Shown here in pieces: positions 24,577 through 33,432 of a stretch of DNA of 42,792 nt. Each line of letters opens with the position of its first letter. Within the stretch, counting starts at the first letter, position 1. The notes below the pieces were generated by a model. It had not been told where the DNA came from and did no database searches. It saw only the letters and a list, made by a program, of their open reading frames with translations. Made by a program: the position numbers and the translations under genes. Origin of the DNA: Atopobiaceae bacterium UBA5363 (lineage in GTDB: Bacteria > Actinomycetota > Coriobacteriia > Coriobacteriales > Atopobiaceae); assembly GCA_002407925.1 (NCBI GenBank), contig DHPN01000010.1, positions 3,418-46,209 on the forward strand, written 5' to 3'.

Positions 24577-25803
24577 TCAGGCTTTGCGTCTAGGATCGAT
24601 CGGCTTTGGAATGCCAAGGTTCAGCAACCTGTTGGCAACTATCTTATTGTCCCATAATAAGGCCATAACACGGGGCCAATAGGTCTGAAATGAAAGATAG
24701 CTGTTAGCCTCATGCATCGCCCACTCACGGGCTTGCCTCCTGCCATATAGCCATATATAGAAATAGGAGAGATGCTCATGACAGCTAATTGCGCGACGAA
24801 GCGAGGTGCGTGCTATGCGATTGTAAACTCCCTTATCAATCCACTGTGCTGGGTAGGGCATCAATGAGCTTGGACGTATCTGTCGCAAACCGATAGCACG
24901 ATTGCAGCGTTCGATTTTTGCCACCTCATAATACCATCGATAGACATCCTGTAAGAAACGTGAAGCATGCGAAGGAATCTTTGGCGGCATATGACGTACG
25001 CGCCATGCGCCATCAAACCAGACATCCATGCCGTTCATGCGCAGGTTGAATAGGTAATCTTGATCTTCCCCGCGAGTAATTGCGGGATCAAAAGCAACTT
25101 TTGTATAGGCTTCCGCCGACAAAACACAACAGCCACCGCATAGCACGTTCGAGCGACAAATCCGTGTGTTTGAAAGGGCGTGATGCATCCATTGGTTGAA
25201 CTCTTTCCGCTTAGACCAGTATCGATCGCACCAGTGCGGCTTCTCCTCACTTGCAAAAGGAGAGCCTTCCCTATCAAGGTAATAGCCTGTCTTTACTGTG
25301 ATTGGAAGTCCCTGGCGATTTGAGTTGCCAAGCCCGTATAAAGCGTCAATCAAAAAGTTCTCATCGAGCACCACTTCATCATCATCTAAAAACACGACAG
25401 CATCATGGCCAAGGATAGCCGCTACAGCCAAGCCCATATTGTGTATCGCACCGTAGCCCCTCAGCGAAAGAGACTCACCACCGAGGCCAGGCGCGATATG
25501 CTCCACGCATCTTCTAATGGCGTCCGCCTCGGGCGTACCGACTATCATTGCCCTCAAGTTAGGATGGGCACGGCAAATGCTCTCCACTCTCGCACGTGCA
25601 GACCTTTCACAGTTGTGTGGTGCAATCAATAAAATCACGGTGCGTAAAACACCGCGAACCTTTTCAATTGATGTGAGACAGATTTCCAGCTCAGGCATTG
25701 GTTTTGTAATGGGGGTCGAATGATCATATATGCCTACATCTCCCATGGAGGGCAAGGTATCTGTATCCGTCCAGTAAGATGGAATAACGATAACTGGATT
25801 CAC
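24577..25803 (-). CDS. Family 2-like glycosyltransferase (GT-A fold)
   Basis: A cytosolic or membrane-associated transferase of 408 residues. MNPVIVIPSYW opens the nucleotide-sugar domain. The metal-binding FLDDDEVV carries D140-D142. A late acceptor-side motif RGEDQDYLFNLR (244-255) is also typical. The C-terminal 130 residues are rich in aromatic and basic residues and may contact membrane or acceptor. The start is GTG at 25803, immediately after the queT stop, with GAGGG five bases upstream. Coupling is therefore likely even though the functions look unrelated. The sugar and acceptor cannot be inferred. Confidence 0.85.
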   Translation of the reverse strand: MNPVIVIPSYWTDTDTLPSMGDVGIYDHSTPITKPMPELEICLTSIEKVRGVLRTVILLIAPHNCERSARARVESICRAHPNLRAMIVGTPEADAIRRCVEHIAPGLGGESLSLRGYGAIHNMGLAVAAILGHDAVVFLDDDEVVLDENFLIDALYGLGNSNRQGLPITVKTGYYLDREGSPFASEEKPHWCDRYWSKRKEFNQWMHHALSNTRICRSNVLCGGCCVLSAEAYTKVAFDPAITRGEDQDYLFNLRMNGMDVWFDGAWRVRHMPPKIPSHASRFLQDVYRWYYEVAKIERCNRAIGLRQIRPSSLMPYPAQWIDKGVYNRIARTSLRRAISCHEHLSYFYIWLYGRRQAREWAMHEANSYLSFQTYWPRVMALLWDNKIVANRLLNLGIPKPIDPRRKA

Positions 25804-26433
25804 TTAGACCCTCGAGGAGCTCGTTGTCTGATGTTGTATGGCAAGTTTTTTAGCAAGCGGCGTACGTACAAGAGCATGGTAGAGGGGCAACCCGAGCGCA
25901 TACATAACAGTCGCCTCACCAATTCCTGTCGAGACAAATCCAAAAAGATACATGAGAGGATAAGAGCCGTCTAAAGCGATGCTGGTAAACGGTATGGTAT
26001 AAAAACCGAGGCCGGAGAGCATGAGAGGAAGATATGCAGGGACGATCAAGGCATTGGCAATCACAGGGCCAGCCACGGCAAGCGCCGGCTTGCCTCGCCA
26101 CCTCCAGGTTAGCGCGGCACCGACAAGCGTCGCGAGAGAACCAAAGATAACATCCAGCATGCCGAGCATACCCGTACCCGACAAGGCAATATTTGCAATG
26201 TTGGCCACAGCACAACCAAGGGTCAAACCAGCGATTGCATCTGGCGTAAATAACGCGAAGACACATACTGCTTCAGACAGGCGAAATTGTATAGGTCCCC
26301 ATGCAAGGTTTCCAAGAAAGAGGATGCAAACCAAGGTAAGACCCGTATAAAGCGCAGCTATAGTTGCTGTATGGGTAATTTTGACTGTATGGTCTGACAC
26401 ATTTGTTACCTGCACTCTTCGATCTTTTTGCAT
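25804..26433 (-). CDS. queT: Queuosine-precursor ECF transporter S component, QueT family
   Basis: A small membrane protein of 209 residues with about six hydrophobic segments. TIAALYTGLTLVCILFLGNL and WGPIQFRLSEAVCVFALFTP match the QueT signature (GPIQFRxSEAL). LDVIFGSLATLVGAALTW follows. QueT proteins are predicted to be substrate-binding subunits that bring in preQ0, preQ1 or queuine with a shared ECF energy module. The ATG at 26433 has a perfect AGGAGG five bases upstream. An earlier ATG at 26454 is possible. No preQ1 riboswitch was recognised in the 200 bases upstream. The gene is coupled to the downstream glycosyltransferase. Confidence 0.87.
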   Translation of the reverse strand: MQKDRRVQVTNVSDHTVKITHTATIAALYTGLTLVCILFLGNLAWGPIQFRLSEAVCVFALFTPDAIAGLTLGCAVANIANIALSGTGMLGMLDVIFGSLATLVGAALTWRWRGKPALAVAGPVIANALIVPAYLPLMLSGLGFYTIPFTSIALDGSYPLMYLFGFVSTGIGEATVMYALGLPLYHALVRTPLAKKLAIQHQTTSSSRV

Positions 26434-26633
26434 CCTAACCTCCTGCACATCCATGGCCTTCCTCTACATTTTAAGCTATAGAGCTCGATATGCACCCTAC
26501 AACACTCTTGCTGCCCTCTCTGGCGTTATGTGACATGCAGCGAACAAGGCAATGGCAGACATTAGACAGAACAGACATAAGGCCGCCAAGCACCGTGTTT
26601 TAAGCACCTTACAACCTCTGTCTGTTTAACTAT

Positions 26634-26669
26634 GAGAAGAGCCAGTGCATATATGCGCTGGCTCTTCTC
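26634..26669. terminator. Long palindrome, probable nifJ terminator
   Basis: A 36-base near-perfect palindrome: 12-bp arms GAGAAGAGCCAG/CTGGCTCTTCTC, one G-T pair, then a self-complementary GCATATATGC centre. It lies 45 bases past the nifJ stop on the minus strand. Neither side has a strong T run after the stem, so termination strength is uncertain. Confidence 0.55.
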
Positions 26670-26713
26670 AAAAACATCAAAACGCCCTTCTCTGCAGCAA
26701 GCAGCAACTTGCT

Positions 26714-29700
26714 CTATGCCTCTGCGTACATCTCCTTCAGCTGCACAAGGTGCTGATAGCGAGCCATAGCCGCCTGCTCGTTTTCCTTGAACAGAGTCTT
26801 GGCACGATCAGGGAACTCACGCGTCAAACGAGCATAACGAGACTCGTTGAGCAGGAACTCCTGATAACCGCCCTTAGGCGCCTTTGAATCAAGCGTAAAT
26901 TTCTTGCCCTTGGGAGCTGCGGGATTGAAGCGGAAGAGGTTCCAATAGCCGCAATCAACAGCGCGCTTCATCTCCTCTTGGCAGTGCATCATGCCGCCCT
27001 TCTTAATGGAGTGCAGCTCGCATGGTGAATAGCCGATAATAAGCGATGGTCCGTCATAGGCTTCTGCCTCACGAATTGCCTTAAGAAGCTGGTTCGAATT
27101 GGCGCTCATCGCAACCTGCGCGACATAGACGTAGCCATATGTCATTTCAATCTCTGCAAGGCTCTTCTTCTTGACGTCCTTGCCAGCAGCAGCAAACTGA
27201 CCAACCTGACCAAGGTTAGATGCCTTCGAAACCTGTCCACCCGTGTTGGAGTAAATCTCGGTATCGAACACGAATACGTTGACATTGTTTCCGGATGCAA
27301 GCACATGGTCTAGACCGCCGAAACCAATATCATAGGCCCAGCCATCGCCACCAAAGATCCAGAAGGATTTCTTGGTGAGATAGTTCTTATTGGCGAGTAT
27401 GGCCCTTGCTTCAGGTGTGTCGACCTTCTCAAGTTCAGCAACATAGGCTTCAGCAGCTGCCTTGCTCGCCTCGGTGTCATCCTTATTGTCAAGCCAAGCC
27501 TGCGCGGCAGCCTTAAGCGTCTCAGGAGCATCGCTTGAGACGAGAGCCTCGGACTTCGTGACAAGCTCGTTTTGCACCGCTTGGTAGCCTAGGTACATAC
27601 CGAGTCCGTGCTCCGCGTTATCCTCAAACAGCGAGTTGTTCCATGCAGGGCCACGGCCCTCTTTGTTCACGGTATAAGGTGAAACTGCACCAGGGTTGCC
27701 CCAGATCGAAGAGCAGCCGGTGGCATTGGAGATGAACATGTGATCACCGAAAAGCTGCGTTACCAGACGTGCGTAAGCGGTCTCGGCGCAACCTGCGCAA
27801 GAACCAGAAAACTCAAGCATTGGCTGGTGGAACTGGCTGCCCTTAATGGTGTTGGTCTCAAGCTGCGGCTTCTCGGCCACCTTGTCAACGCAGTAATCAA
27901 ATGTGGCTTGCTCAACAGCCTCTTGCTCTTGGGGAACCATCGTCAAGGCACCTGCCGGGCACATCTCAGCGCAGTTGTAGCAGCCCATGCAATCCAGCGG
28001 GGAAATAGCGATCGCGAACTTCAGCCCATCGGTACCCTTGCCCTTGGCATCAATCATGCGCATGGTCTTAGGTGCCGCTGCCACTTCGTCAGCATTGAGT
28101 GCAAACGTGCGAATGGTAGCGTGCGGGCACACAAACGAGCAGGTACCACACTGTATGCACTTCGTCTCGTCCCAATGCGGAACCATAACAGCTGTACCGC
28201 GCTTCTCATAGGCAGATGCGCCAGTGATCCACGTGCCGTCTGCATAGTCCTTAAAGGCGGAAACAGGGAGCTTGTCGCCCTCCATGAGGTTAACAGGAAT
28301 GGTGACGTTCTTGACCTGCTTGACGATTTCAGGACGACCCTTGAGCTCAGAGGACTTCTTGTCTTCTGTGGCACTAGCCCACTCTGCAGGCACCTCTACC
28401 TTTTTGAACGCCGTGGCGCCAGCATCGATAGCCTTGTGGTTTGCGGCAACGATGTCCTGGCCCTTCTTCATGTAAGACTTTGTGGCTGCATCCTTCATGT
28501 ATTGAATAGCATCAGCCGCCGGCAAGACATTAGCTAGCGCGAAGAAGGCTGACTGCAGCGTCGTATTCGTACGTTTACCCATGCCTACCTTTGCTGCGAG
28601 GTCAATGGCATCAATCATATAGACGCTTACGTTGTTTTTGGCAATATAGCGCTTGGAGTCGGCATCAAGATGCTCTGAGAGCTCTCTCTCGTCCCACTGG
28701 CAGTTCACCAAGAAGGTTCCACCAGGCTTTACGTCCTGTACCATCTTGAAGCCCTTATCGATATAGGCTGGGTTATGGCAGGCAACGAAGTCGGCTTTCG
28801 TGACATAGTATGGCGAACGAATGGGGTTATCACCAAAGCGCAGGTGGCTAATTGTGACGCCGCCGGTCTTCTTGGAGTCATACTGAAAGTACGCTTGCAC
28901 ATACTTATTAGTGTGATCGCCGATGATCTTGATAGAGTTCTTGTTGGCGCCAACCGTACCATCGCCGCCGAGGCCCCAGAACTTGCACTCGATGGTACCA
29001 GGAGCTGAGGTGCTAGGCGCATCAGGATCCATGGGCAGAGACAGGTTGGTGACATCGTCGACGATGCCGATCGTGAACTCACGCTTGGGCTCATCCTTTT
29101 CCAGCTCTTTGTAGACAGCAAATGCCGCTGCGGGCGGTTCATCCTTAGAGCCGAGGCCGTAACGACCACCGATGACCTTGATCTCAGACATGTCAGCCTC
29201 ATAAAGGGCAGTGACTATGTCTTCATAAAGCGGCTCACCAATTGAGCCGGGCTCCTTTGTACGATCAAGAACAGCGATCTTTTTAACGGTCTTCGGCAAG
29301 ACATTCGTGAAGTGCTTGATAGAGAATGGACGGAAGAGGTGTACCTCTACCAAGCCAACTTTCTCGCCATGGGCATTGAGATAGTCAATGACCTCTTTCA
29401 CGGTGTCGCAGAAAGAGCCCATGCAGACAATCACACGGTCCGCATCATCTGCGCCGTAGTAGTCAAAGAGATGGTAATTCGTGCCAATTTTCTTGTTGAT
29501 CTGCTCCATGTAGCCTTCGACAATATCCGGCAGCGCTATGTAAGCGCCATTGATTGTCTCGCGGTGTTGGAAGTAGATGTCCCCGTTCTCATGCGAGCCG
29601 CGGGCACGAGGATGCTCAGGGTTTAGGGCGTGGTCACGGAAAGCCTGCACGGCATCCCAGTCAACCATATTGGCAAGGTCTTTATAGTCCCAGACGGCGA

Positions 29701-30247
29701 CCTTCTGAATCTCGTGAGAGGTGCGGAAGCCGTCAAAGAAGTTTAAAAATGGAAGGCTGCCCTTGATAGCCGATAGGTGGGCAACAGGGGCGAGGTCCAT
29801 AACCTCTTGGACGTTTGACTCGGCGAGCATGGCAAAGCCTGTTTGGCGGCAAGCCATGACATCGGACTGATCACCAAAGATGTTCAGCGCATGGGTTGCG
29901 ACTTGACGAGCGCTCACATGAAAGACACCCGGAAGGCGCTCGGCGGCTATCTTGAACATGTTCGGAATCATCAGGAGCAGGCCTTGTGACGCCGTGTATG
30001 TAGTCGTCAGAGAGCCTGTGCCGAGCGAGCCATGCACCGTACCGGATGCGCCAGACTCGGATTCCATTTCGATGATCTTGACGGGATTGCCAAAGATGTT
30101 CTTCTTACCTTGAGCCGCCCACTGATCAACATGATCAGCCATCGGGCTAGACGGTGTGATCGGGTAAATGCCCGCCACTTCTGTGAATGCATACGACGCA
30201 TACGCCGCAGCCTCGTTACCGTCCATTGACTTGAACGAACGAGTCAT
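26714..30247 (-). CDS. nifJ: Pyruvate:ferredoxin (flavodoxin) oxidoreductase
   Basis: The homodimeric PFOR of anaerobes: pyruvate + CoA + ferredoxin to acetyl-CoA + CO2 + reduced ferredoxin. All domains are fused in 1177 residues. The N-terminal pyrimidine-binding domain starts MDGNEAAAYASYAFTEVAGI and has the PSSPMAD segment. The 2x[4Fe-4S] domain has CIQCGTCSFVCP near 699 and CMGCYNCAEMCP near 756. CAGCAET near 818 supplies ligands for the third cluster. The TPP-binding segment GDGWAYDIGFGG near 969 is followed by EIYSNTGGQ. GGAGAGGAG precedes the ATG. It is the largest gene in the window and monocistronic, with an operator-like repeat about 90-120 bases upstream. Confidence 0.97.
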   Translation of the reverse strand: MTRSFKSMDGNEAAAYASYAFTEVAGIYPITPSSPMADHVDQWAAQGKKNIFGNPVKIIEMESESGASGTVHGSLGTGSLTTTYTASQGLLLMIPNMFKIAAERLPGVFHVSARQVATHALNIFGDQSDVMACRQTGFAMLAESNVQEVMDLAPVAHLSAIKGSLPFLNFFDGFRTSHEIQKVAVWDYKDLANMVDWDAVQAFRDHALNPEHPRARGSHENGDIYFQHRETINGAYIALPDIVEGYMEQINKKIGTNYHLFDYYGADDADRVIVCMGSFCDTVKEVIDYLNAHGEKVGLVEVHLFRPFSIKHFTNVLPKTVKKIAVLDRTKEPGSIGEPLYEDIVTALYEADMSEIKVIGGRYGLGSKDEPPAAAFAVYKELEKDEPKREFTIGIVDDVTNLSLPMDPDAPSTSAPGTIECKFWGLGGDGTVGANKNSIKIIGDHTNKYVQAYFQYDSKKTGGVTISHLRFGDNPIRSPYYVTKADFVACHNPAYIDKGFKMVQDVKPGGTFLVNCQWDERELSEHLDADSKRYIAKNNVSVYMIDAIDLAAKVGMGKRTNTTLQSAFFALANVLPAADAIQYMKDAATKSYMKKGQDIVAANHKAIDAGATAFKKVEVPAEWASATEDKKSSELKGRPEIVKQVKNVTIPVNLMEGDKLPVSAFKDYADGTWITGASAYEKRGTAVMVPHWDETKCIQCGTCSFVCPHATIRTFALNADEVAAAPKTMRMIDAKGKGTDGLKFAIAISPLDCMGCYNCAEMCPAGALTMVPQEQEAVEQATFDYCVDKVAEKPQLETNTIKGSQFHQPMLEFSGSCAGCAETAYARLVTQLFGDHMFISNATGCSSIWGNPGAVSPYTVNKEGRGPAWNNSLFEDNAEHGLGMYLGYQAVQNELVTKSEALVSSDAPETLKAAAQAWLDNKDDTEASKAAAEAYVAELEKVDTPEARAILANKNYLTKKSFWIFGGDGWAYDIGFGGLDHVLASGNNVNVFVFDTEIYSNTGGQVSKASNLGQVGQFAAAGKDVKKKSLAEIEMTYGYVYVAQVAMSANSNQLLKAIREAEAYDGPSLIIGYSPCELHSIKKGGMMHCQEEMKRAVDCGYWNLFRFNPAAPKGKKFTLDSKAPKGGYQEFLLNESRYARLTREFPDRAKTLFKENEQAAMARYQHLVQLKEMYAEA

Positions 30248-30333
30248 GGTTCTCCTCTCCTATTCGTCCCGGGAATCTCCTGCGATACCCGGCTTAGATC
30301 CACGTGCACGAGGTGACTATGAAAGTTCACCGC

Positions 30334-30365
30334 TCAACTAGAACCATTGAACTAGCTCTAGTTGA
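30334..30365. promoter_or_regulatory. Operator-like inverted repeat upstream of nifJ
   Basis: A perfect 9-bp inverted repeat TCAACTAGA (30334-30342) and TCTAGTTGA (30357-30365) with a 14-base spacer. A further TTGAACTAG lies inside the spacer. The centres are about two helical turns apart, which suits a dimeric regulator. It lies in the intergenic region upstream of the nifJ start. The regulator is unknown. Confidence 0.4.
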
Positions 30366-30470
30366 CACACATGTTATAGTGATAACCCATTTTGTTCCTC
30401 CATAGAACCATAAAACATAGCAAGAACGAGAAAAATCGAAATGTCTCCTCTTATTGAGAATCATATCTCA

Positions 30471-31100
30471 TTATGGCTTCGAAAGACGGGTTGTTTCAAG
30501 AAGGCGATCATAGTCTGCAGACAGTCTGCTGCCGAGGTCGCTCGGATGATCTGAGGCCGGCACGATACCATGCTCGTCTGACACGAGAAAAACTCCCCCT
30601 GCTTCAGCCTCGCCAAAAACATCCCCCATAAAACCAACTTCCATATGGCGAACATGGGCCAAATCGACCACCAGCGTTGCTGCGCCAGAGAGCTCCTCTT
30701 TTGTAGATACCGCGACACCCAGCTTGCCATCACGAGCGCACCAAAGCGTCTCAGGGGCGACTCCGGTTTCTAAAGCTTCCTCGTGCGCCTGCGCCGCTCG
30801 TTTCCTCAGTGCAACAGTGTTTGTGGCATCCAGCTGCACGTAGGGCCCAACCGACATTGCCGCCTGGCCATCTTTATCAACGACGATCATCAAGACGCCA
30901 TCAGGCTCCCTAACAGCTCCGTCCGCAAGAGTCCATTCAATGTGCTGCTTCGCCCACGCAACAAGCTCTGGAGAGACTCTCGCGCCATTTACATAGCGGT
31001 CTGACAGTGCCCTCAGGTGCCGATTTTCCATGGGGACACGTTTGCCGGCAAGTCTCCACCTGCACACAAGCGCCGGGGTGCCCAGTTTAAATCCCTTCAT
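30471..31100 (-). CDS. Uncharacterised protein
   Basis: I do not recognise this 209-residue protein. It appears soluble, without signal peptide or membrane segment. Regular alternation suggests an alpha/beta fold: DGVLMIVVDKDGQAAMSVGP, TLVVDLAHVRHMEV and GGVFLVSDEHGIVPASDHP. There are only two cysteines and no recognised catalytic motif. The ATG at 31100 has GAGG almost adjacent. A start at MENRHLRALSD (31031) is possible but lacks a visible site. It lies between purH and nifJ on the same strand with about 115 and 223 bases either side, so probably has its own transcript. Likely lineage-restricted. Confidence 0.7.
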   Translation of the reverse strand: MKGFKLGTPALVCRWRLAGKRVPMENRHLRALSDRYVNGARVSPELVAWAKQHIEWTLADGAVREPDGVLMIVVDKDGQAAMSVGPYVQLDATNTVALRKRAAQAHEEALETGVAPETLWCARDGKLGVAVSTKEELSGAATLVVDLAHVRHMEVGFMGDVFGEAEAGGVFLVSDEHGIVPASDHPSDLGSRLSADYDRLLETTRLSKP

Positions 31101-31215
31101 ACCTCAGCTACATCACATCCTCCCGGCATTGGAACGACTACCTCATCTATACCCTTTGGATATAGCGTTCTTGCGGTTGCGGCACATAGATAGGAAACTG
31201 GCTTCTTGCTGGTCC

Positions 31216-32835
31216 TTAGTGTCGAAAGTGGCGCTTTCCTGTAAAGACCATCGCTATGCCATGCTCGTCACAAGCTGCGATGGACTCATTGTCACGAATA
31301 GAGCCTCCTGGCTGGATGATCGCAGCAACTCCATGACGGGCCATGAGGTCAACACAGTCACGGAACGGGAAAAAGGCATCGGAGGCAGCTACAAGCCCCT
31401 CTGCGGCAACGCCCATACGATCACAGGTCTTCTCCGCGCGCTCGCACGCCAATTGGGCAGAGTCGACACGATTGGGCTGCCCTGGCCCCATGCCAATTCC
31501 AGCACGATTTTTGGCAACTAGGATGGCGTTCGACTTGACCGCCTTGCAGACTTTCCAAGAAAAGAGAAGGTCGTCCATCTCAGAGTCGGTTGGCTTGCGC
31601 TTGGTCGGTACCGTAAAACTTGCTGGGTCTTCATCAACGCGATCGGTCTCCTGGACAAGAAGGGCCCCATCGATAGACCTGATCTCGAGAGAGACGCCCT
31701 TGTCTATGCCCCCCGTTTCCAGGACGCGCAGATTCTTGCGGCGCGCAAGGCGCGCAAGGGCATCTGAAGAGAAGCTCGGAGCAATCAAAACCTCAACGAA
31801 TTGCTTATTATTGTCAGCAAAGTGCTCTACAAGGGACAGCGGTACTTCTCTGTTGACGGCAATAATGCCACCAAAGGCAGAGATTGGATCACATTGGAAA
31901 GCACGGTCATATGCCTGCGTTACATCATGAGCGACAGCAGAGCCACAGGGGTTTTGATGCTTGAGGATTATAACCGCAGGCTCATCGAACTCGCGCACAG
32001 CCGTCCAAGCTGCGTCCGCATCGAGAAAGTTGTTGTAGCTTAGTTGCTTGCCCTGAATTTGCCGTGCCATCCCAAGAGAGTGAGCACTGGCATTGCCTAA
32101 GTGGTATACAGCTGCGGACTGCTGCGGATTCTCCCCATAGCGTAGCGACTGCTGCTTGGCAGCTGTAATTGTAAGGAGCTCGGGGAAGCTGAACTCAACC
32201 GAAGAATCGAGGCTTGATGCCGCCTGTGGCACGGCAACATGGTCTGCGAGATACGACGAGATAGCTGCATCGTACTTGGCCGTCATGGTAAAAGCTTTAA
32301 GTGCCAGGCGACGGCGAGTTGCCAAGGTAGTTGCCCCACCATTAGCTCGCATCTCTGAGAGGATTGGGTCATAGTCCTGCGGATCAGAGACCACGGTCAC
32401 AAAGTCATTGTTCTTGGCGGCGGATCGGAGCATTGAGGGGCCACCGATATCTATGTGCTCAATTGCGTCGGAAAATGTCACGTTAGGCTTAGCGACGGTT
32501 TTCTCAAATTCGTAGAGGCTGACGACAACCATGTCTATCATATTGACACCGTTGGCCTTAGCGTCGGCCATGTCCTGAGGATTGTCTCGACGGCACAGCA
32601 ACCCACCGTGTACAAGAGGATGAAGCGTCTTAACACGCCCTCCCATCATCTCTGGGAAGCCGGTGTAGTCTTCAATGGGTTTAACGTGGGCCCCGCCAGC
32701 GGCCAGCTCTTTTGCGGTGCCACCGGTGGAAATCACCTCAACGCCAAACTCATCTTCCAGGGTCTTGACAAAATCGACCACCCCAGCCTTATTTGTTACC
32801 GACACTAACGCACGCTTGATAGGACGCTCTGTCAT
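31216..32835 (-). CDS. purH: Bifunctional AICAR formyltransferase / IMP cyclohydrolase
   Basis: Catalyses the last two steps of IMP synthesis. The N-terminal MGS-like cyclohydrolase domain has KRALVSVTNKAGVVDFVKTL, STGGTAKEL, FPEMMGGRVKTLHP and the DIGGPSMLRSAAKN segment. The C-terminal transformylase domain has SLRYGENPQQSAAVY, LKHQNPCGSAVA, AFGGIIAVNREV and SDAFFPFRDCVD with PGGSIRD. The 539-residue length is normal. GAGGAGGTTAC precedes the ATG. No other purine-synthesis gene is adjacent. Confidence 0.97.
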   Translation of the reverse strand: MTERPIKRALVSVTNKAGVVDFVKTLEDEFGVEVISTGGTAKELAAGGAHVKPIEDYTGFPEMMGGRVKTLHPLVHGGLLCRRDNPQDMADAKANGVNMIDMVVVSLYEFEKTVAKPNVTFSDAIEHIDIGGPSMLRSAAKNNDFVTVVSDPQDYDPILSEMRANGGATTLATRRRLALKAFTMTAKYDAAISSYLADHVAVPQAASSLDSSVEFSFPELLTITAAKQQSLRYGENPQQSAAVYHLGNASAHSLGMARQIQGKQLSYNNFLDADAAWTAVREFDEPAVIILKHQNPCGSAVAHDVTQAYDRAFQCDPISAFGGIIAVNREVPLSLVEHFADNNKQFVEVLIAPSFSSDALARLARRKNLRVLETGGIDKGVSLEIRSIDGALLVQETDRVDEDPASFTVPTKRKPTDSEMDDLLFSWKVCKAVKSNAILVAKNRAGIGMGPGQPNRVDSAQLACERAEKTCDRMGVAAEGLVAASDAFFPFRDCVDLMARHGVAAIIQPGGSIRDNESIAACDEHGIAMVFTGKRHFRH

Positions 32836-32984
32836 GTAACCTCCTCGGATTGCCTAAGGTTGCAACCTATGGAGCAAATGCACCTTTGCCATTCTATACT
32901 ACGACTGATAAGAAGGGCGTTCATACGGCAGACTTTGCGCCTGATGGGATGCAAACCCCTTTGCCAGATTGGAGGAGGAAGGCT

Positions 32985-33426
32985 GTGACTAGAAGCGAAC
33001 GTGTTGTGTGGCGTACGTTTTCTGAAAAGGACTTCAACCCCATCGCCGTGATGTTTGGTGGGCTTTGGTATAAGCGCCTACCTAACGATGCCCGAGGTCT
33101 ATGTAACTCTGCAGAGCTCTCCTTGCACCTTGCGCAGAGGAAAAAGCTTGGTTGCAAGCAATGGGCACGAGGGCTACGGATTTCTCGAGCTGCTGGCTGT
33201 AAACCCTGACAGCCAAGGCCTCGGCATTGGAGGCATGCTTTTTGCGTGTGTGGAAAACTATTTGCGAGGCAAGGGAGCGAGCGCGCTGTACCTCGTTACG
33301 GATGACGGCTGCGACTGAAAATTCTACCAGCACAAGGGACTGGTGCGCATAACCAGCAGCACTACTAAAACCCCAGAGAAGACCTTCGAGTGCTATTTCT
33401 ATAAAGAAACCCCTAGCGGCCGTTAA
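32985..33426 (+). pseudogene. GNAT-family acetyltransferase, frameshifted with in-frame stop
   Basis: A GTG at 32985 with a strong GGAGGAGG upstream opens a reading frame, with VVWRTFSEKDFNPIAVMFGG as in a GNAT N-terminus. Around 33120-33180 the similarity moves to the next frame, where FLELLAVNPDSQGLGIGGML forms the acetyl-CoA-binding motif A, followed by YLVTDDGCD. An in-frame TGA at 33316-33318 then interrupts the expected CD-(aromatic)-KFYQHKGL motif. The same frame continues to TAA at 33424. The total is about 50 codons shorter than usual between the two parts. One frameshift, a probable internal deletion and one stop make this a decayed gene rather than a short functional one. It converges on guaD, 6 bases away. 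Confidence 0.75.
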
Positions 33427-33432
33427 AAGTTC

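Noticed and set aside
26434..26633. Possible preQ1 riboswitch upstream of queT
   Set aside because: I looked for the short stem followed by an A-rich tail of preQ1-I and found no match. A covariance-model search would settle it.
27740..28537. A 265-codon open frame on the plus strand opposite nifJ
   Set aside because: It is an antisense shadow of a strongly codon-biased gene. The peptide is Leu/Arg/His-rich, has no motif, and shows no convincing ribosome binding site.
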